A stretch of DNA of 64,000 nucleotides from the NCBI GenBank assembly GCA_950106755.1, contig OX467090.1, forward strand, positions 4,154,001 to 4,218,000, given 5' to 3'. Both the position numbers and the translations under genes were made by a program. The stretch is from Climacium dendroides (lineage: Eukaryota; Streptophyta; Bryopsida; Hypnales; Climaciaceae). How positions within the stretch are numbered: the stretch's first letter is position 1; each line of letters begins with the position of its first letter. Of this stretch, positions 1-12,704 are shown one piece after another. Under the pieces are notes generated by a model. It worked only from the letters and a program-made list of their open reading frames with translations, did not search any database and had not been told where the DNA came from.

Positions 1-1
1 T

Positions 2-716
2 GATTTGCAGACTTTGAAGTTCAAGGCTTTGCTATTGATTCGATCATTTGCCTCTGCCATTGCTAGGCAACCTCGAGAGCTTCAAATTTCTATTGATCCC
101 TCAATTCCTGAGGTTGATTTAACCACAGATGATGTCCTTTTCAACACTATTACGACAACAACTCAATCATGTAGAAAGGAAGATGGCAAGCCATGGAGGG
201 GTGCTAAGGAAAAATCTGAGGTTCTCATGAAGCTTTTTGTTCATGGCTTAAGCCCTACAAATGGTATTGTGGCAGACATGACTGCCTCTACAGGTATTGT
301 AATCTACAACATTGAATCATTATTGTTGTATATTCTGATTTGATTTTTTTCTCTACCTCCAATTTTGATGTTCTTATAATGTCAATATTGTGTCTTATAC
401 AGGTTCTTCCATTAGAATAGCTCATTCATCTAATCGTCATATTCTAGCATTAGAAAGTGATGCCAAGCTTTTTGATGAGGTACTGAAGCCATTACAAACA
501 CCTACTATCATCTCCAAGACTCTTGATTCTACTACCACGGGTAATAGTATGGAGATTGATGACGACTCTCCAATTGAAGATGTCGAATTACTTGACTTAT
601 GTGAGTAAGTTTTTTTTTGTTTTTTTTTCAACAATTGCAATTCAAAATTCAATACTTTGAATTTTAATTTGTTATTACATACTCAAACATATGTTTTGTT
701 GTTTGCAGTTGGATGA
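2..716 (+). CDS. Last exons of a DNA N-4/N-6 methylase-like gene (5' partial)
   Basis: Three exons can be read: about 2-293, 403-600 and 709-716. The introns are 294-402 (GT...AG) and 601-708 (GTGAGT...TTTGCAG). The spliced frame runs from PWRGAKEKSEVLMKLFVHGL through ADMTASTGSS, then RHILALESDAKLFDEVLKP, and ends DLFG-stop at 714-716. This order resembles the C-terminal part of class I SAM-dependent DNA N-4/N-6 methylases: a conserved Lys, then a D-x-x-x-G-x-G-like SAM loop (here DMTASTG), then a strand ending in an acidic residue (ALESD). The catalytic DPPY-type motif would lie upstream, outside the window, so activity cannot be judged. The tail after residue KPL is Ser/Thr- and Asp-rich. 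Genes of this kind in plants may be transposon-derived; that is inference. The family call is by motif order only. Confidence 0.5.
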
Positions 717-736
717 GTCCATCACCAAGATAAACC

Positions 737-940
737 TTGCCTTTTTTCCGACACTCTGGATTTTTTAGAAGTCCTTCTCTGAGTCCTCGTGGCCTACTTA
801 TTTATGCTGAAGATTTAGCATTAGCTTATGCTAATGTTTCATCTGATTCGTCTTCGATCTCTCTATCACCTCATAGATCTTATGATCCTAGAGTATGTTC
901 TTATTTTGAACTCAGTGCATCTGAGTTAGACGATATTTGA
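737..940 (+). other. Coding-like 67-codon stretch after the methylase-like gene
   Basis: An open stretch just after the inferred stop has protein-like composition: Ser-rich, with LLIYAEDLALAYANVSSDSS and a final SASELDDI-stop. It opens with a TTG, not an ATG. A single frame change between 716 and 740 would join it to the exon at 709, so it may be the true or former C-terminus. It may equally be 3' untranslated sequence. No family is recognised. Confidence 0.2.
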
Positions 941-2517
941 GTTTGATTTCATACTTTTATATTTGATTTCTATTTACTTTATTCTATTTTGAATCTAACT
1001 ATGCATGATGTGGCAACAATTCCATTTGATGGCCTTAAACTTCACACTCTGCTCAAATTGAATAATAAATTGCAAGTCTTGAATTACACTACACCATTGG
1101 ACTTTATAAAATTCTACATAATTCACTTTAATTTGGAATTAAATTAAACTATTAGCATTGGATTTGTATCAAAAAAAAAGTTTGATTAAGATAGTTCAAA
1201 AATAGAGGCATTGACTAGAAAAATAATTGCTTAATTCATTCTAGGTTAATGCATATACCTAGTATAATAAATGAATATTTTGTACATTTAAAATATTCAA
1301 AATTCAAGATTTTTTGTTTTTATTTTAAATCATTTAAAAAAAATTAAAAAAAAATAAATGGACCATTTTCATTCTTTAAATTTACATGAAGGCCAACAAT
1401 TAAGACTTCATTTATCACTTAATCATAAACTGAAGACCATTTTTATGATCTAATGCTTGTAATATTTTGCCTATCATCAAATTTATATTCAACATCTACA
1501 ATCCATGTTTATTGCCCCTTCTATTTTTACTTGATAAATGTGCCCTTTAAATAATGGTATTACAATGCATTGTATTTTTCTCATATATGTCTTGTAGTGA
1601 AATATCCTAAACCACTATATAGACCTATTTTCATTATGTGTTACTTACAAAAATTTCCTATTTTATAATATTTCAATTTAATAAAATATATTGGTTCAAT
1701 TTTGGGGGGACAAAATCAAATAGAAACAAATTCATTTGTTGTTTATTTGGACTATAGATCCTTGCATTTAAATCCACGGTCATAGGACCTGAACAAATTT
1801 AGGAAGCCTAAATGGATAAAAAAAAATGGAGGCTCATAGGCTCACGCTCACAAGCTCACAAACTAGTATCCCTGCTAATTTACTTAACTTCCTTGCATTG
1901 TAGGTAGGCAAGAGTAAGCTAGGCTTGATATTTACTTCTCAAAATTTTCATAAGTGTACTTGATAATATTTAGAATTCCATAATGGAGGGACTCAAATTC
2001 ATGAAGAAAAAAATTTTATTCTAAGAGGACTTGAAATCTGCTAATCTTATTTCATTAGAATCAAAAAAGTTTTTTTTTTTTTTTTCTCACTTCAAACATT
2101 ATAAACTTTAAATCCACGCGGTCAAATGACTTGAAATTTTTCTAAAACATTTTCATAGTAGTCTACTACAATTTTGTATGGTCAAAGTTAAATAAAAATG
2201 TTTTCATTTTCAATCTTGCATTATACACTAAAAAATCGCAGTTTCTGAAACTTCTTTTGGAAAACACTCCTAGTCCATTAGGGGTTAAGTGACTAATACT
2301 TTGAGAATAGAAGAATTGCTTTATGTCTTAAACTCCACAAACTTTTAATTCTTGAAGGACCCTAAGGTCAAAAAGCGACAAATGGTTGACTTTCAAGATT
2401 ATTGCAGAAATGAAGAATACACCTATTGATTCATAAATCAAATCATTTTTGACAAAGTACCTTGGTGGTAAGACTTGTCGTATCAGGATTAAAACATTGA
2501 ATTGCTAAGTCTTGAAT
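941..2517. other. AT-rich interval without a recognised gene
   Basis: Very AT-rich with many homopolymer runs. No ORF with coding character was seen. A right-end-like signature TTAGGGGTTAA at about 2278-2288 resembles the termini of the TTAA-flanked elements described below, but no matching left end was found. Confidence 0.5.
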
Positions 2518-4043
2518 CACCCATTTGAAATCTGCTCGTTACTGCAAGATTGCACGAGAAAATTCTTGCGAAACTACCATGACGTTGCCAAAGTAATTGC
2601 ATGGCAACTTCTTGAAATGGCGACAGAGTTAGCCGTTAGCAAGCTGGAAAAGACAGTTAGACTTTCGGACATGATACTTTCGCCCCTCTGTCAGATTCTG
2701 GGGACGCTTGAGCTGAGATTTTGTAATCAGCGAACAATTGCGCAGACATCCACTGCAGAAACTGAAATCATGGCGAATAACGTAACTTAAGTGCTTCCAC
2801 CAAAACGCGCGTGCCTGGGTTCGCCTTGAATTTTTATTTGCAATGAATTCGTCTTTCATTTGTGTCAAAAATTAAATCTTATAAAAAATGCACGAGCTAG
2901 GGTTTGTTTAATATTGCTCAGAGCTACGCGTAGTACTGGAAAGGATTTTGCGTACTTGGCTTTTCGAACCAGTTGACACTGCTATCATATCCAAGTACGA
3001 ATCTGGTTGTTGGCAGTCACGTCCAAAGTACGAATTGAATCCGGTTGTTGAATCTAGCTACTGTAGACGAATTGAAAGTTTGATCGAATTGTCGGTTGCA
3101 GTAGCCCCATTCAATTCCATTGCATGAGGAGGTTGCCGGTCGGCAAGTGGGCCCTTATATAACATTTGGCCCTTACCACCAATATTTCCAGCTAACTTAG
3201 CAGCTGGGTCGGCAAACATCGAGTGGGAAATTCATAGGCATGCCTTTGTTATCACGCAAAAAATGTAGTTGACTTCCTCTATCTCACTTTGCAGGAGAAG
3301 TCTGCATGTGTAGGGGGGGTGGCATTGATCGAGCTAGGATGCGTCTGTCTGCAATTGAAGTCAAGTTAAGTGTCTGAAGGTTACAAGTGAATTCAAATTT
3401 CTGAGTCCGGAAATCAAACCAGAAAATCGTGTTTCAACGTACACCGAGTCACCGATATTTCCAGCACAGCATGCAGAACAGGCCAGAACGACAGTTTTCT
3501 GACGGGAATTGGAGTCAGGTGGTCATGAGACTGCATGCCATGAGCGCAGGTGTCGGTCTTCTCGATCGAAATTTCCCGACACAAGCAAAGGTGATTGAAC
3601 AGGTTCTGTGCACTCCACAAGATAGCTTCAGATTAACTTCCGACTCATCACCGATGTCAACACAGTTCTTATCATTCATTTGTTTTAATTCTAACAGCAT
3701 CACATGAACATCATTGTGACGCATGTTCAGCCGGCTACTTGTGATCTCAGCTGTGACGTACGTTCAGCTGTGATTCTAGATTAAAATTCCATTCATCTGT
3801 TTCAAATAAATAAATAGAAATTCCAACACGGAATTAGTTGAGGATATGAAGGACTTTGCGGTTGTCTGTACCATTAACAATGTTTTCACATAATGGAACA
3901 ACATTTAGAATTCTGTTACGTCAGAGAGTACGAGCATGAACTGGCATGTTCCAATACAGTCTGCAGCTCTGAACAGTTAAAAATTGGTAACAAAGTCAAA
4001 TTGTCGGTGAGATTGGAGGGGTTTAGTTAGGAGGATGGCTTCT
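2518..4043 (+). pseudogene. Gene relic, copy 1 of a duplicated segment
   Basis: This segment is closely similar to 29060-30897 in the same orientation. A candidate first exon is ATGGCGAATAAC at 2770. In copy 2 it is followed by a consensus donor GTAAGT, but here five inserted bases turn it into GTAACTTAAGT. Near the end a coding-like exon reads LKIGNKVKLSVRLEGFS, after a CTGCAG acceptor-like site at about 3965. Here it hits TAG where copy 2 reads TGG (Trp), so this copy is the more damaged. Copy 1 also lacks about 300 bp found in copy 2. The similarity stops at the TTAA where the next element begins. The encoded protein is not recognised. Confidence 0.5.
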
Positions 4044-4948
4044 TTAACCCCTAAAGGACCATTGTCCGTTCAAGGGACAAATTGGATTTCAAATTGGATT
4101 TTGGGCAGGTACCTACGGGTTGAAATTTTGTCATAATTTTTTGAAACTCTTTTTGAAGATAGAAAATTGATGAGCTTCATGGGAATATAATTTTTTTTCA
4201 ATTGATGCCTGGGAAGGAAAGTTATGCCCAAATAAGCTCAAAACAGGGGAGAGGGGGCAGCAAAAAAAATTCAAAAATTTGAATTTTTTTGAATTTTTTT
4301 TCTCATAGATTATATTTTTGTCTACATAGGAAGCTTTGATTCATTCCATTTGGACTTATTATGAGAAAGTTATGGACAATCTAGAGCATCTTCCTAAAAA
4401 AATAACTTATAGACTTCATTTATGAATGCAATTTTTACAATTTTTCTGAAGAAAAAATTTTACATGATTTTATTTGCTTTCTAGAACAATCTCACCATTG
4501 GAATTAGTGCATTTTAATTCCATCTTAAAGATATTAATAATTTAAATTTTCCTTCTTTCTCATACCTACTTTTACTTAACAATTTTTTTGAGCATGAAAA
4601 TTAAGGGTTTTTTTGAATTTTTTTCCTCAACTCAATTTCACACAATAAGGATTTAAAGCTCTAAACTCTTTAGTGCAAAATTTAAGTTAAAAAAGTTCAA
4701 AGTCAAATACTCTAGTCCTGCAAGGTGCTGAAAAAATTAATTTTTTCACTTTAAACGCAAATATCTTTTAATCTATGTTGTTAAAATTTCTGAAATTTTC
4801 CCTCACATTTTCATACCAGTAAGGTATAAGATCCTACGGTTGGATGTGCAAAAAAAAATAATTTTCAAATTTTTTTACTCTTTGCTACAGAAATGGCAGT
4901 GTTGAGTGTTTTTTGGCAGAAATAAAGCCTTGGTCCTTTAGAGACTAA
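4044..4948. mobile_element. TTAA-flanked non-autonomous element 1
   Basis: The left end is TTAA followed by CCCCTAAAGGACC; the right end is GGTCCTTTAGAGA followed by CTAA, a decayed TTAA. The interior is AT-rich, has no coding capacity, and is related along its length to 51414-52200 and other copies. It abuts the end of the duplicated gene relic, and at the same point copy 2 reads on without an element. Confidence 0.6.
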
Positions 4949-5321
4949 GAAATTGCGAGGCAACATTCTTGGTACGGTTAGAAAGCTCTCCAAGTGAAGA
5001 AGGGTTCACAAATTTTGTTTTTGTGGTGTTTGGACCTACAATGTGAAAGTTATTGAATTTTAAAGATTTTATGAATTAGGAAATTGAATTAAATTATTTT
5101 TTATTTAAAAAAAGCAATTTTTATGAAGCATATCAAAACACCACAAATAAAACCTTTACTCTCCTTTAAGCATAAAAGATATTGAATTTAAAATTTTTAC
5201 AGATTCAAAAATCAAAAAAATATTTTTACTTTAATTTTGGTTGTGGCAATGGCACAAGGACATTCTATATAGTTTCATATTTTCATTTGAAGATAAGTTT
5301 CAAAGAATTTTTTAACCTCTA
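4949..5321. other. AT-rich interval with a weak foldback
   Basis: No gene. A loose inverted repeat, GTTTTTGTGGTGTTT near 5015 and AAAACACCACAAATAAAA near 5135, suggests a decayed foldback element. Confidence 0.3.
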
Positions 5322-5636
5322 AAATCCTATTATCCTATAGGGAGACAAAATGGATTTGGGGCAAGCTTGTATGGTTTCAATATTTCAATATTTCAATTGG
5401 TGCCTAAGAAAAAAACTATGGTCTAATAATCCCAAATTTGAGCTTGGTGGGTAGAACCCCCTTACAAGAAGATAAAATTTAAAAATTTAAAATTAGTTTC
5501 TCATAGATTATATTTTTATCTACATGGAAAAGCCTTGATTCATTCCATTTGGACTAGTGATGTGAATATTATAGACAATCTTGTGTTTTAGGCAATTACA
5601 GCATTTGTTGGAATAATAACTTATAGGATTCATTTT

Positions 5637-6530
5637 TTAACCACTAAAGTCCCATTGTCCCTACAGGGGACAAAATGGATTTCGGGCAGGCTCCTATGAT
5701 CTCAATTTTTACTAAATTTTTTAAAAACTTTCTCATAAGATAGAAAAAATCAAGAGCTTTCTGGGAATATCATTTTTATTTCAATTAGTGTCCGGGAGCA
5801 AAAGTTATGCTACAATAACCATGGTTGTCATACTGGACAAGTTACTATTCATTTTTCATCTTGTAGGACAAGTTACTATTCAAATGCAAAGAGTAACTAA
5901 ACATAATTATAGACAAGTTTAAGTGGCCAACAACATGTCACATTTGGGCAAAGTGTGGTATCATAGTCTTTTAGGACTTCATTTGGGTTCTTTTGGTGCC
6001 CTAATGGCTAATTTCAAGGATATTCATCAAATGTACTTGAGAGGTACATTTGATGAATAGTAACTCGTCCTACAGGACAAGAAATGAATAGTAACTTGTC
6101 CAGTATGACAACCATGACAATAACCTCATAATGGGAGAGATTGGGTAGCAAAAAAAATCCACAAAAAATTAAAATAAAATTTTTTAGTATTTTTTTCTTG
6201 TAGATTGTATTTTTTTTTGTAAATGGGAAGCTTTGATTCATTCCATTTGGATTAGAGATGTGAAAGTTATGGAGCTTCTTGTTTTGCGGGCAATCATAGC
6301 GACTTCTTGAAAGAAATTTTTTTCTTTCACTTTGAATGCTAATATCTTTCAATCTATACAATCAAAAATCACAAAATAAATTATCACATAATCTAAGACA
6401 AGTGTAGAACAAGATCCTATGGTTAGATTTTTAAAATAATTTTAAAATTTTATTTTGTAGGTGATTGTAGTAGAAGTGGTAGTTTTGAGTGGTTTTGGCA
6501 GAAAAATGGCCATGGGACTTTAGAGGTTAA
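5637..6530. mobile_element. TTAA-flanked element 2 (nested)
   Basis: The ends are TTAA-CCACTAAAGTCCC and GGGACTTTAGAGG-TTAA. Both TTAA copies are intact. The element sits inside an older relative, and the sequence TTCATTTT before it and the AT-rich sequence after it match the continuous body of that older copy type. It carries the hAT MITE at 5820. Confidence 0.7.
5820..6116. mobile_element. Palindromic hAT MITE, long variant, copy 1
   Basis: The termini are CATGGTTGTCATACTGG and its complement. Perfect 8-bp duplications ACAATAAC lie at 5812-5819 and 6117-6124, typical of hAT transposons. The other four copies are nearly perfect palindromes of about 153 bp. This one has about 140 bp of unrelated AT-rich sequence between the arms, so it is either closer to the ancestral element or carries an internal insertion. 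Confidence 0.85.
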
Positions 6531-7752
6531 TTTAATTTTTTTTTTTAAATTTAAAAAAAGATTTCTAAAACATCTCATAGTTTTGATTAGTGTGTTTCAA
6601 TTCCATCTTTGTGATATTATCGGTTAAGTTTTCTCTTCAATTCTTGAATTTACTTCTACTCAATAATTTATTAATGAATGAAAATTAAGTATTTTCTAAA
6701 AAATAAAAATTCCTAAACTCCCAACTCAATTCTTCAACTTTGAAAATTAGAAATTCAAAGTGATCATTGCAAAAATTTGAAGTTAAAAAGATTCAAAGTA
6801 AAAAGATCTAATTAAGTAAGGAAAATTTTTCTTTCTTTTTAATTGAAATGCAAATATCTTGCAATCTATGTGGTTAAAGTTTCCAAAATTTATTTCTCAC
6901 ACTCTTACACTAGTCTACTACAGGATCTTATGGTTAAATATGCAAAAAAAATAATTAATTTTTTTTTTGCTCTTTGCAATAGAAATGACAATTTTGAGTG
7001 GTTTGGGATGGAAAAAGTGGGTAGCTCTATCAAGCAATGAAAATGACATATCATGCAATAACATTTCAACCATATAGTCAAAAGTTATAAAAATTGTCAA
7101 GTCTTGAAGCTACTCTTTGGGTACATGTTGTGTGAAAATTTCAAAAATAAAAAATAAAAAATTCTATTTGTAATGAATTGCCTAAAATTGCAATGTTGTC
7201 AAAAAATGCAGTTTAGTGTTTTAGGGGTTAAATTAGCATTTTCATTATTTGTTTTAAAGTCATTAGTTTCAACTAAAGGTATATCAACATCTCCATGGTT
7301 GTTCAATCATAGCCAACAACCATATATCTACAACAAAGCAATTGGTCATGGTGTCCAAAAATGGACTCTTCTTTCCTAATTTCATTCAGAAAAGATTCTA
7401 ATTTTTAATGAAATAGAAGATTAAAATTATCATTCTAACTTGACGATATGTATCGTTAGAAAAATAATGAATCCTCAAAGGGGTTTCTTCATCTCTTGAC
7501 AAGCTTCTTGAGAGGTAGTTTGGAAGATTCACTAGCAACAATGATGATCCATGCCAATGTGCCATTTTTTAGTGCCTCGTCAAATAATCACAAGATTAGA
7601 TGATGGATAATGATTGTATTGTTGTCCATTCTTGATTAGTTGGTTTGTTACATCTCCCACTTTACAAATGTGTACAATGATGCTTTAGTTCTACATGTAC
7701 ATTTTGGTAGGTACAACGTTACCTACTAAATTTCAATTTTCATTTGAATACT

Positions 7753-7979
7753 TTAACCCATAAACAATGTTATGGCTATTTTTGGCTAATGAATGACAAG
7801 AAATCTATCCATGCAAGACAGAATGTAACTATTAATCCTCCAAATTTTGTGTAAAAAGGGAAGGTCTTTTCCAAAAGTTTGACTTCTAATGAGTGCTTTT
7901 GCCTTTTTATAAGCCAAGGATTCACATATTACTGAAATGGATGATTTCCATGGTCACATGTTTGTCTTTTAAAAGTTAA
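7753..7979. mobile_element. Short TTAA-flanked MITE, copy 1
   Basis: TTAACCCATAAAC at the left and AAAAGTTAA at the right bound 227 bp. It shares with 40455-40674, 46733-46943 and 52207-53320 a core containing an ACTATT(C/A)ATCC box, CCAATGAATG-like blocks and GATTCACAT...GATGATTTCCA. Confidence 0.55.
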
Positions 7980-10900
7980 TTTGTTCTTGATTTAGTTCAT
8001 TGCTTCTGTTTTTGAGTTCAATGAGTTGTCAAATGGACCACATATGAAATTGTTGACCAACTCATTTTTAATAATATTGAATATTCTTACTGATGTTGAT
8101 GCAAAAAATTAGTTTGAATGTGCTCTCAATCAATTGATATACTTTGGAAGTCTTCTAAACTTTCCTACATTGATTTGTATAGGTATATAGGTGTGGATAT
8201 TATTCTTTGTGAAATTCAATCTCGATAATAGACATATTATTATGACCTTGTAATTGTAGTCACTGCAATGCATATTGCTATGAAGGTTCAATGCTTTATA
8301 TTTGGCTTCATTGAAAATTAAAGTTTAGTAAAATCAATGTCAACTTAGGTTTGATATATTGAAGGATAGAATAGATAGCTAATTGACACCATACAAGACT
8401 CAAACTCCAATCAATTCAAAGTATTGCGCCAATGATCCAACCTTTTGAATCTTCTTTTCCTACAAAAAGAAGAGCCAAGGATACAAATATCACCCTCTAG
8501 TTTGATGGTTTAATATACAAACATGAAAATTCCTAAAATTAAGTTCTCTTAAAGGATTACTAGAATTCATAGGTGATGGTGAAAATTTGTTTTTTGATAT
8601 GTATAATCTTCAACTTCACATGATTTAACCAATAGTCATAAATCTATACAATAAATTGTAATGCTGAAAGAACAAGTGGGGTAATTGTAGCAAAAAATAG
8701 AGTTCCAACAACAAACTAAATGTGGAATGATCTTTCCACATTTTAAGCACAAATAAGATTTCTAGAAGCCTAGAGTAGTTCATTAGAAGAATGTTTGGAA
8801 GTCATATAGATGGAGGGTGATTACAAAAATGATATGTCAATTTTGCACCATTTGGACTAGTACTCAGTGTACTATGACCTTTTGAATTTTTCTAAAAAAA
8901 AAATCAAATTAAGATAATTAATATAACACTAAAAATAACATATCACCAAAAGTTGAGACCTTAAAAAATTTAGGTCAGAAGTTATTCATGAAATTGAGTA
9001 TCAAATTTTTTAAGAAAATAGATACTTTGATTAAATTATTAGAATTTTAAAAATATTTTAAAAATAACTAAAAATTGTCCATTTGTGAGGATTTTGTGGT
9101 GATGAGATTTCACCAAAAGAATGAGCTTGAAACTATTTTAAATGTTTAGAAGTGTGCACACTAGGAATCTAGAAAGCCCTATATACATGAAGGTGGAGGA
9201 TATAAAATAATATTTTTTTTATACCCCTTTGTGAAAATATGCCTACCTATTGTGGAAATAGACCACATAAATTTGAACTCTAAATCATTAATTTTGGGTA
9301 GTCCTAATTTTCCAAATTTCTAAACCTAGAAATATGACAAATTAAAAATTTGACTTTTAAATATAAAATTATTTTTTAAAATAAAAATAAAAATAAAAAA
9401 TACAATAAAAATCAAGATTACCATCTCCAATAATAATTTCAAGTTTATTAGATTCATGCTTCAAAAGTTATATCAAAGGATAGCTTTGTAACTCTCTTTC
9501 TAATGTAATTAAATATTGGTGTTTCTTACAAGTATCTTGGAACTTCATGTAGGTTATGTGGAGAAATTTGATTGGGAACTAGAATTTGATCTTGCTACAC
9601 AATCTCACAAGCTTGTGAAAGAAAGATTGATAAGCGCTCACAAAGAACAACTATAGACAAGGAAATTAGAATTTTCAAAAGCAAACTTATAGTTCACTCA
9701 TCTTCTCAAAAATTGCAAAAATCACTAGTAGGCTTCTGAATTGAAGTGCATGCTCATCAAGATTAGAGTATAAAAATAATTTGCTTCATTGTTTAATAAC
9801 ATGTAATTAGAGTTAGTGTCATTTATCTACATTTTCAACATGGTTACCTTCCACTTTCCAAAAGTTGAAATTAGTTGGACATTCTAGGCTTAAAGTAATC
9901 ACAATCTCTATGCATACATTTGAAAGTATCCAATTTCTATCCATTTCAACTAGATTTTTCCAATTTTTGTATTCATAAGCAATGAGTGCAATATCAATCA
10001 ATTTTGCCTAATTGATGCTTTGGCAATGCATTGAGTTGATGACTATTGAGAAGAATTGTTCTTGTTAGTCTTTAGCTCCAATGGCCAAGCCCTCTACACT
10101 CTATGCCAATATCTTCCTTCTCAAATTGGTACCTTGTCCACCTCATTTGGGTATCTCATCCCACTTAGGTATTAGCCACTAATTATTATTTCATGGTAGC
10201 TTAAATTTGCCAAGTGATGAAAAGAGGCGGTAAAAATATCTTTTACTTTTTTGAGGGCACCAATTAAATTGAAAGTGTACCAAATTCTTTCTATTTTTAC
10301 ATACTTTGTTTTCAAAATGTAATTGTTTTTTTTTCCCTAATTCTATTGGCTAACTTTAAACTAGCCACCATTTTATCCCAATCATTGATTAAATGTATAT
10401 TCATGTATAAAATATAATTTATATAAGAATAATTATTGAAAAAATAAAAATTATAATCTTTGTTGTCTTTGAGCTCTAAAAAGAATGTTTGCATCATGTT
10501 TGGTAGAAGTCCCTACGAATAATGTGAATTATTCCTAAAAATCAAAAATTAGCTTAAGTACTTTCATTTCCTACTTCCAATCTCTAATTAGGTGTTTAAA
10601 CAGTTAGGAGTTTAAGATAGTTAGATAGAATTGGATTCTATTGGCCAAACTAATATAAGATCCCTAAATTAGACAAAACTAGGACCAAACTTCAAAGTGC
10701 ATATGCTAGAACATAGAGTTATAGGAGTTATTAGTACAGTTAGGAAGAGTCCTACTAAGCTTTAGAAATTTATATGGATGACCCACGTAGAAGTCACTAC
10801 TCACTATCCAATTTGTGAAATTTGTAACAAGTTATTTTTGCACATGTATGTAAAATTCAACTAATTCATAGAATGCATGACCAAAGATTGGAGGAAAAAA

Positions 10901-11798
10901 ATTTAGCATAAAAAGCATGCTAAGAGCTCAATGGTGAAGTTGGTTTGTCCAAATTTCCTATTACATGAATAATTTTTCTTTGGAATAATTGAAACAAGAG
11001 GTAATTAATTTTGATATTCTTGTAAAGAGTGCAAAGTTGAAACTTAAATTTTCACTTATGATTTGGAATCTTCTAAGAAGTTATGCAAAAAAATTCAAAA
11101 TTTTTAGAATAATGAAGATGACTCCATAGAAAGTTAACTATAATTACCAATAACAAAAAATTCATAGAAATTATCCAATTGGTGGTAAAATCCCACTAAA
11201 AATTAGGAAAGGTTTTTTGTCATAATAATACACCACAACAAGTTTCAAGGCATTCCAACACCATTAAGTTCCAAAGTGGTGACATCAAATTCAAGTGAAA
11301 TTTCAAAACATTTAGTGAATTGATTGTTGTACCAAGAGTGTAAGTAGGATTTTATTTCTCTTTGCTATAAAAAATAAATTTCCATAAAAGTGAGTTCAAA
11401 CTCTAGGAGGTAGACTATTTCAATTGGGTATTCTATTTAATCCCTTAAAGCATCAATTGCATGATTTTGACATAAACATTTAATTCCATCACATCAATAG
11501 ATATGATTTGAAATCACTTATCATCAATTCGATTGGGCTTGGCTTTTGATTCTTTTCTCCAATTGACCTTCTCTTCCAATTCTTTACTCCCAAATACTCC
11601 ACTGTATTACTTTCCTTTAGCTTTTCTGCAATATCTTTTATCTTTCTCCCATAAAGTTTTCCTTTTTAATTTTGCTCTCCGCCTTCAACTTAAGTTAATC
11701 CCGATTGGAATTGCTTGGATAATTCAACATAAAATATTACAATTTGATCAAAATCATTCATCACCTCCTCCGATTGGCTTCCCATAGGATTTTCAACT
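7980..11798. other. AT-rich interval without a recognised gene
   Basis: About 3.8 kb of low-complexity AT-rich DNA. The short open frames here (for example on the minus strand near 9.8-10.0 and 10.3-10.5 kb) lack coding composition and recognisable motifs. No clear terminal repeats were found. Confidence 0.5.
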
Positions 11799-12116
11799 AC
11801 GGAAAATTCGTTAAAATGGCGGCATTCCATGTGCCATTTTGAGATTGCCTGCTCTAAATTATAAATGCGACATCTAGGACAGGTATAGTTTTCAAGAATT
11901 TTGGACTTTTATAGATTTAATAAATCTATTACTATAGATTTTAAACTACACGATTTGAATTGTAAAAGCGACATCTAGCACAATTGTAGATTTCACACAT
12001 CTAGGAATGATATAGATTTCAGACATCTAGTATGTTTGTACACTTCAAACCGCCTACTCTAAACTGTAAAAACTACCAAAGTAGCGAAATTTCACCATTT
12101 TAACGAAATTGCCTAT
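11799..12116. mobile_element. Element with ATGGGGAATTTC-type ends, copy 1
   Basis: The left end ACGGAAAATTCGTTAAAATG and right end CATTTTAACGAAATTGCCTAT are variants of the ends of the copies at 12383, 13643 and 45648. The interior matches 45648-45965, including repeated GACATCTAGGACAG-like blocks. The target duplication is not clear in this copy. Confidence 0.55.
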
Positions 12117-12382
12117 ACTTTAACTCTCACTGTTCTTTCAAAAATTCATCTCTTGATTGGCTCTATTCTTCATAGCCATAGTCACTCATCAAACTCATCA
12201 CATTCAGGCCAAATTCAAATCTAATTGGCTCACTCAAAATTCTCCATGTAATCTTACATCATTTTATCCTCACACTCTCAATACAATACAGATTTTCTCA
12301 ATCTCTCAATTAGTTTCTCACAATCTATCCATACTCATTAAACTCATTTAATCTTTCCAATTGATATTCACAATCTTCCCAT

Positions 12383-12700
12383 ATGGAGAATTTTATTAAA
12401 ATGGCGTTATTCCATGTGCCATTTTTATAGTGTGTCATTCCCAAAGTTTAGACTGGGCAATCTGAAATCTATTAGTGTCCTAGATTTGTGATTGCCCACT
12501 ACTATTTGATGTATTAAATCTAAGAAAGATGTATATTTCAAACTGGTCGGTTTAGGAAATCTACATATTTTTTAGATTTCAGATATCTAATAATGGTATA
12601 GATTTCAAAAATCTAGAACCCTAAGAGATTAGACCACATGGTCTAAATTGTGGAAATGCCAAAGTCACAAAATATCTGCCATTTTAATGAAATTCCCCAT
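12383..12700. mobile_element. Element with ATGGGGAATTTC-type ends, copy 2
   Basis: The left end ATGGAGAATTTTATTAAAAT and right end ATTTTAATGAAATTCCCCAT form terminal inverted repeats. Flanking 4-bp duplications CCAT lie at 12379-12382 and 12701-12704. The 318-bp interior has no coding capacity. Confidence 0.65.
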
Positions 12701-12704
12701 CCAT

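Larger units (their letters stand above)
5322..7231. mobile_element. Outer TTAA element(s), interrupted by a nested copy
   Basis: TTAA plus CCTCTAAAATCC begins at 5322. The body is interrupted at 5637 by another TTAA element and resumes at 6531 with family-typical sequence. The right part changes near 7030 into a different subfamily that ends TTTTAGGGG-TTAA at 7228-7231. The outer unit is therefore probably two overlapping or fused elements. No coding capacity was seen. Confidence 0.4.

Noticed and set aside
6014..6361. 115-codon minus-strand frame
   Set aside because: It is made of hAT MITE and TTAA element sequence; the same MITE peptide recurs in the broken transposase frame at 57164.
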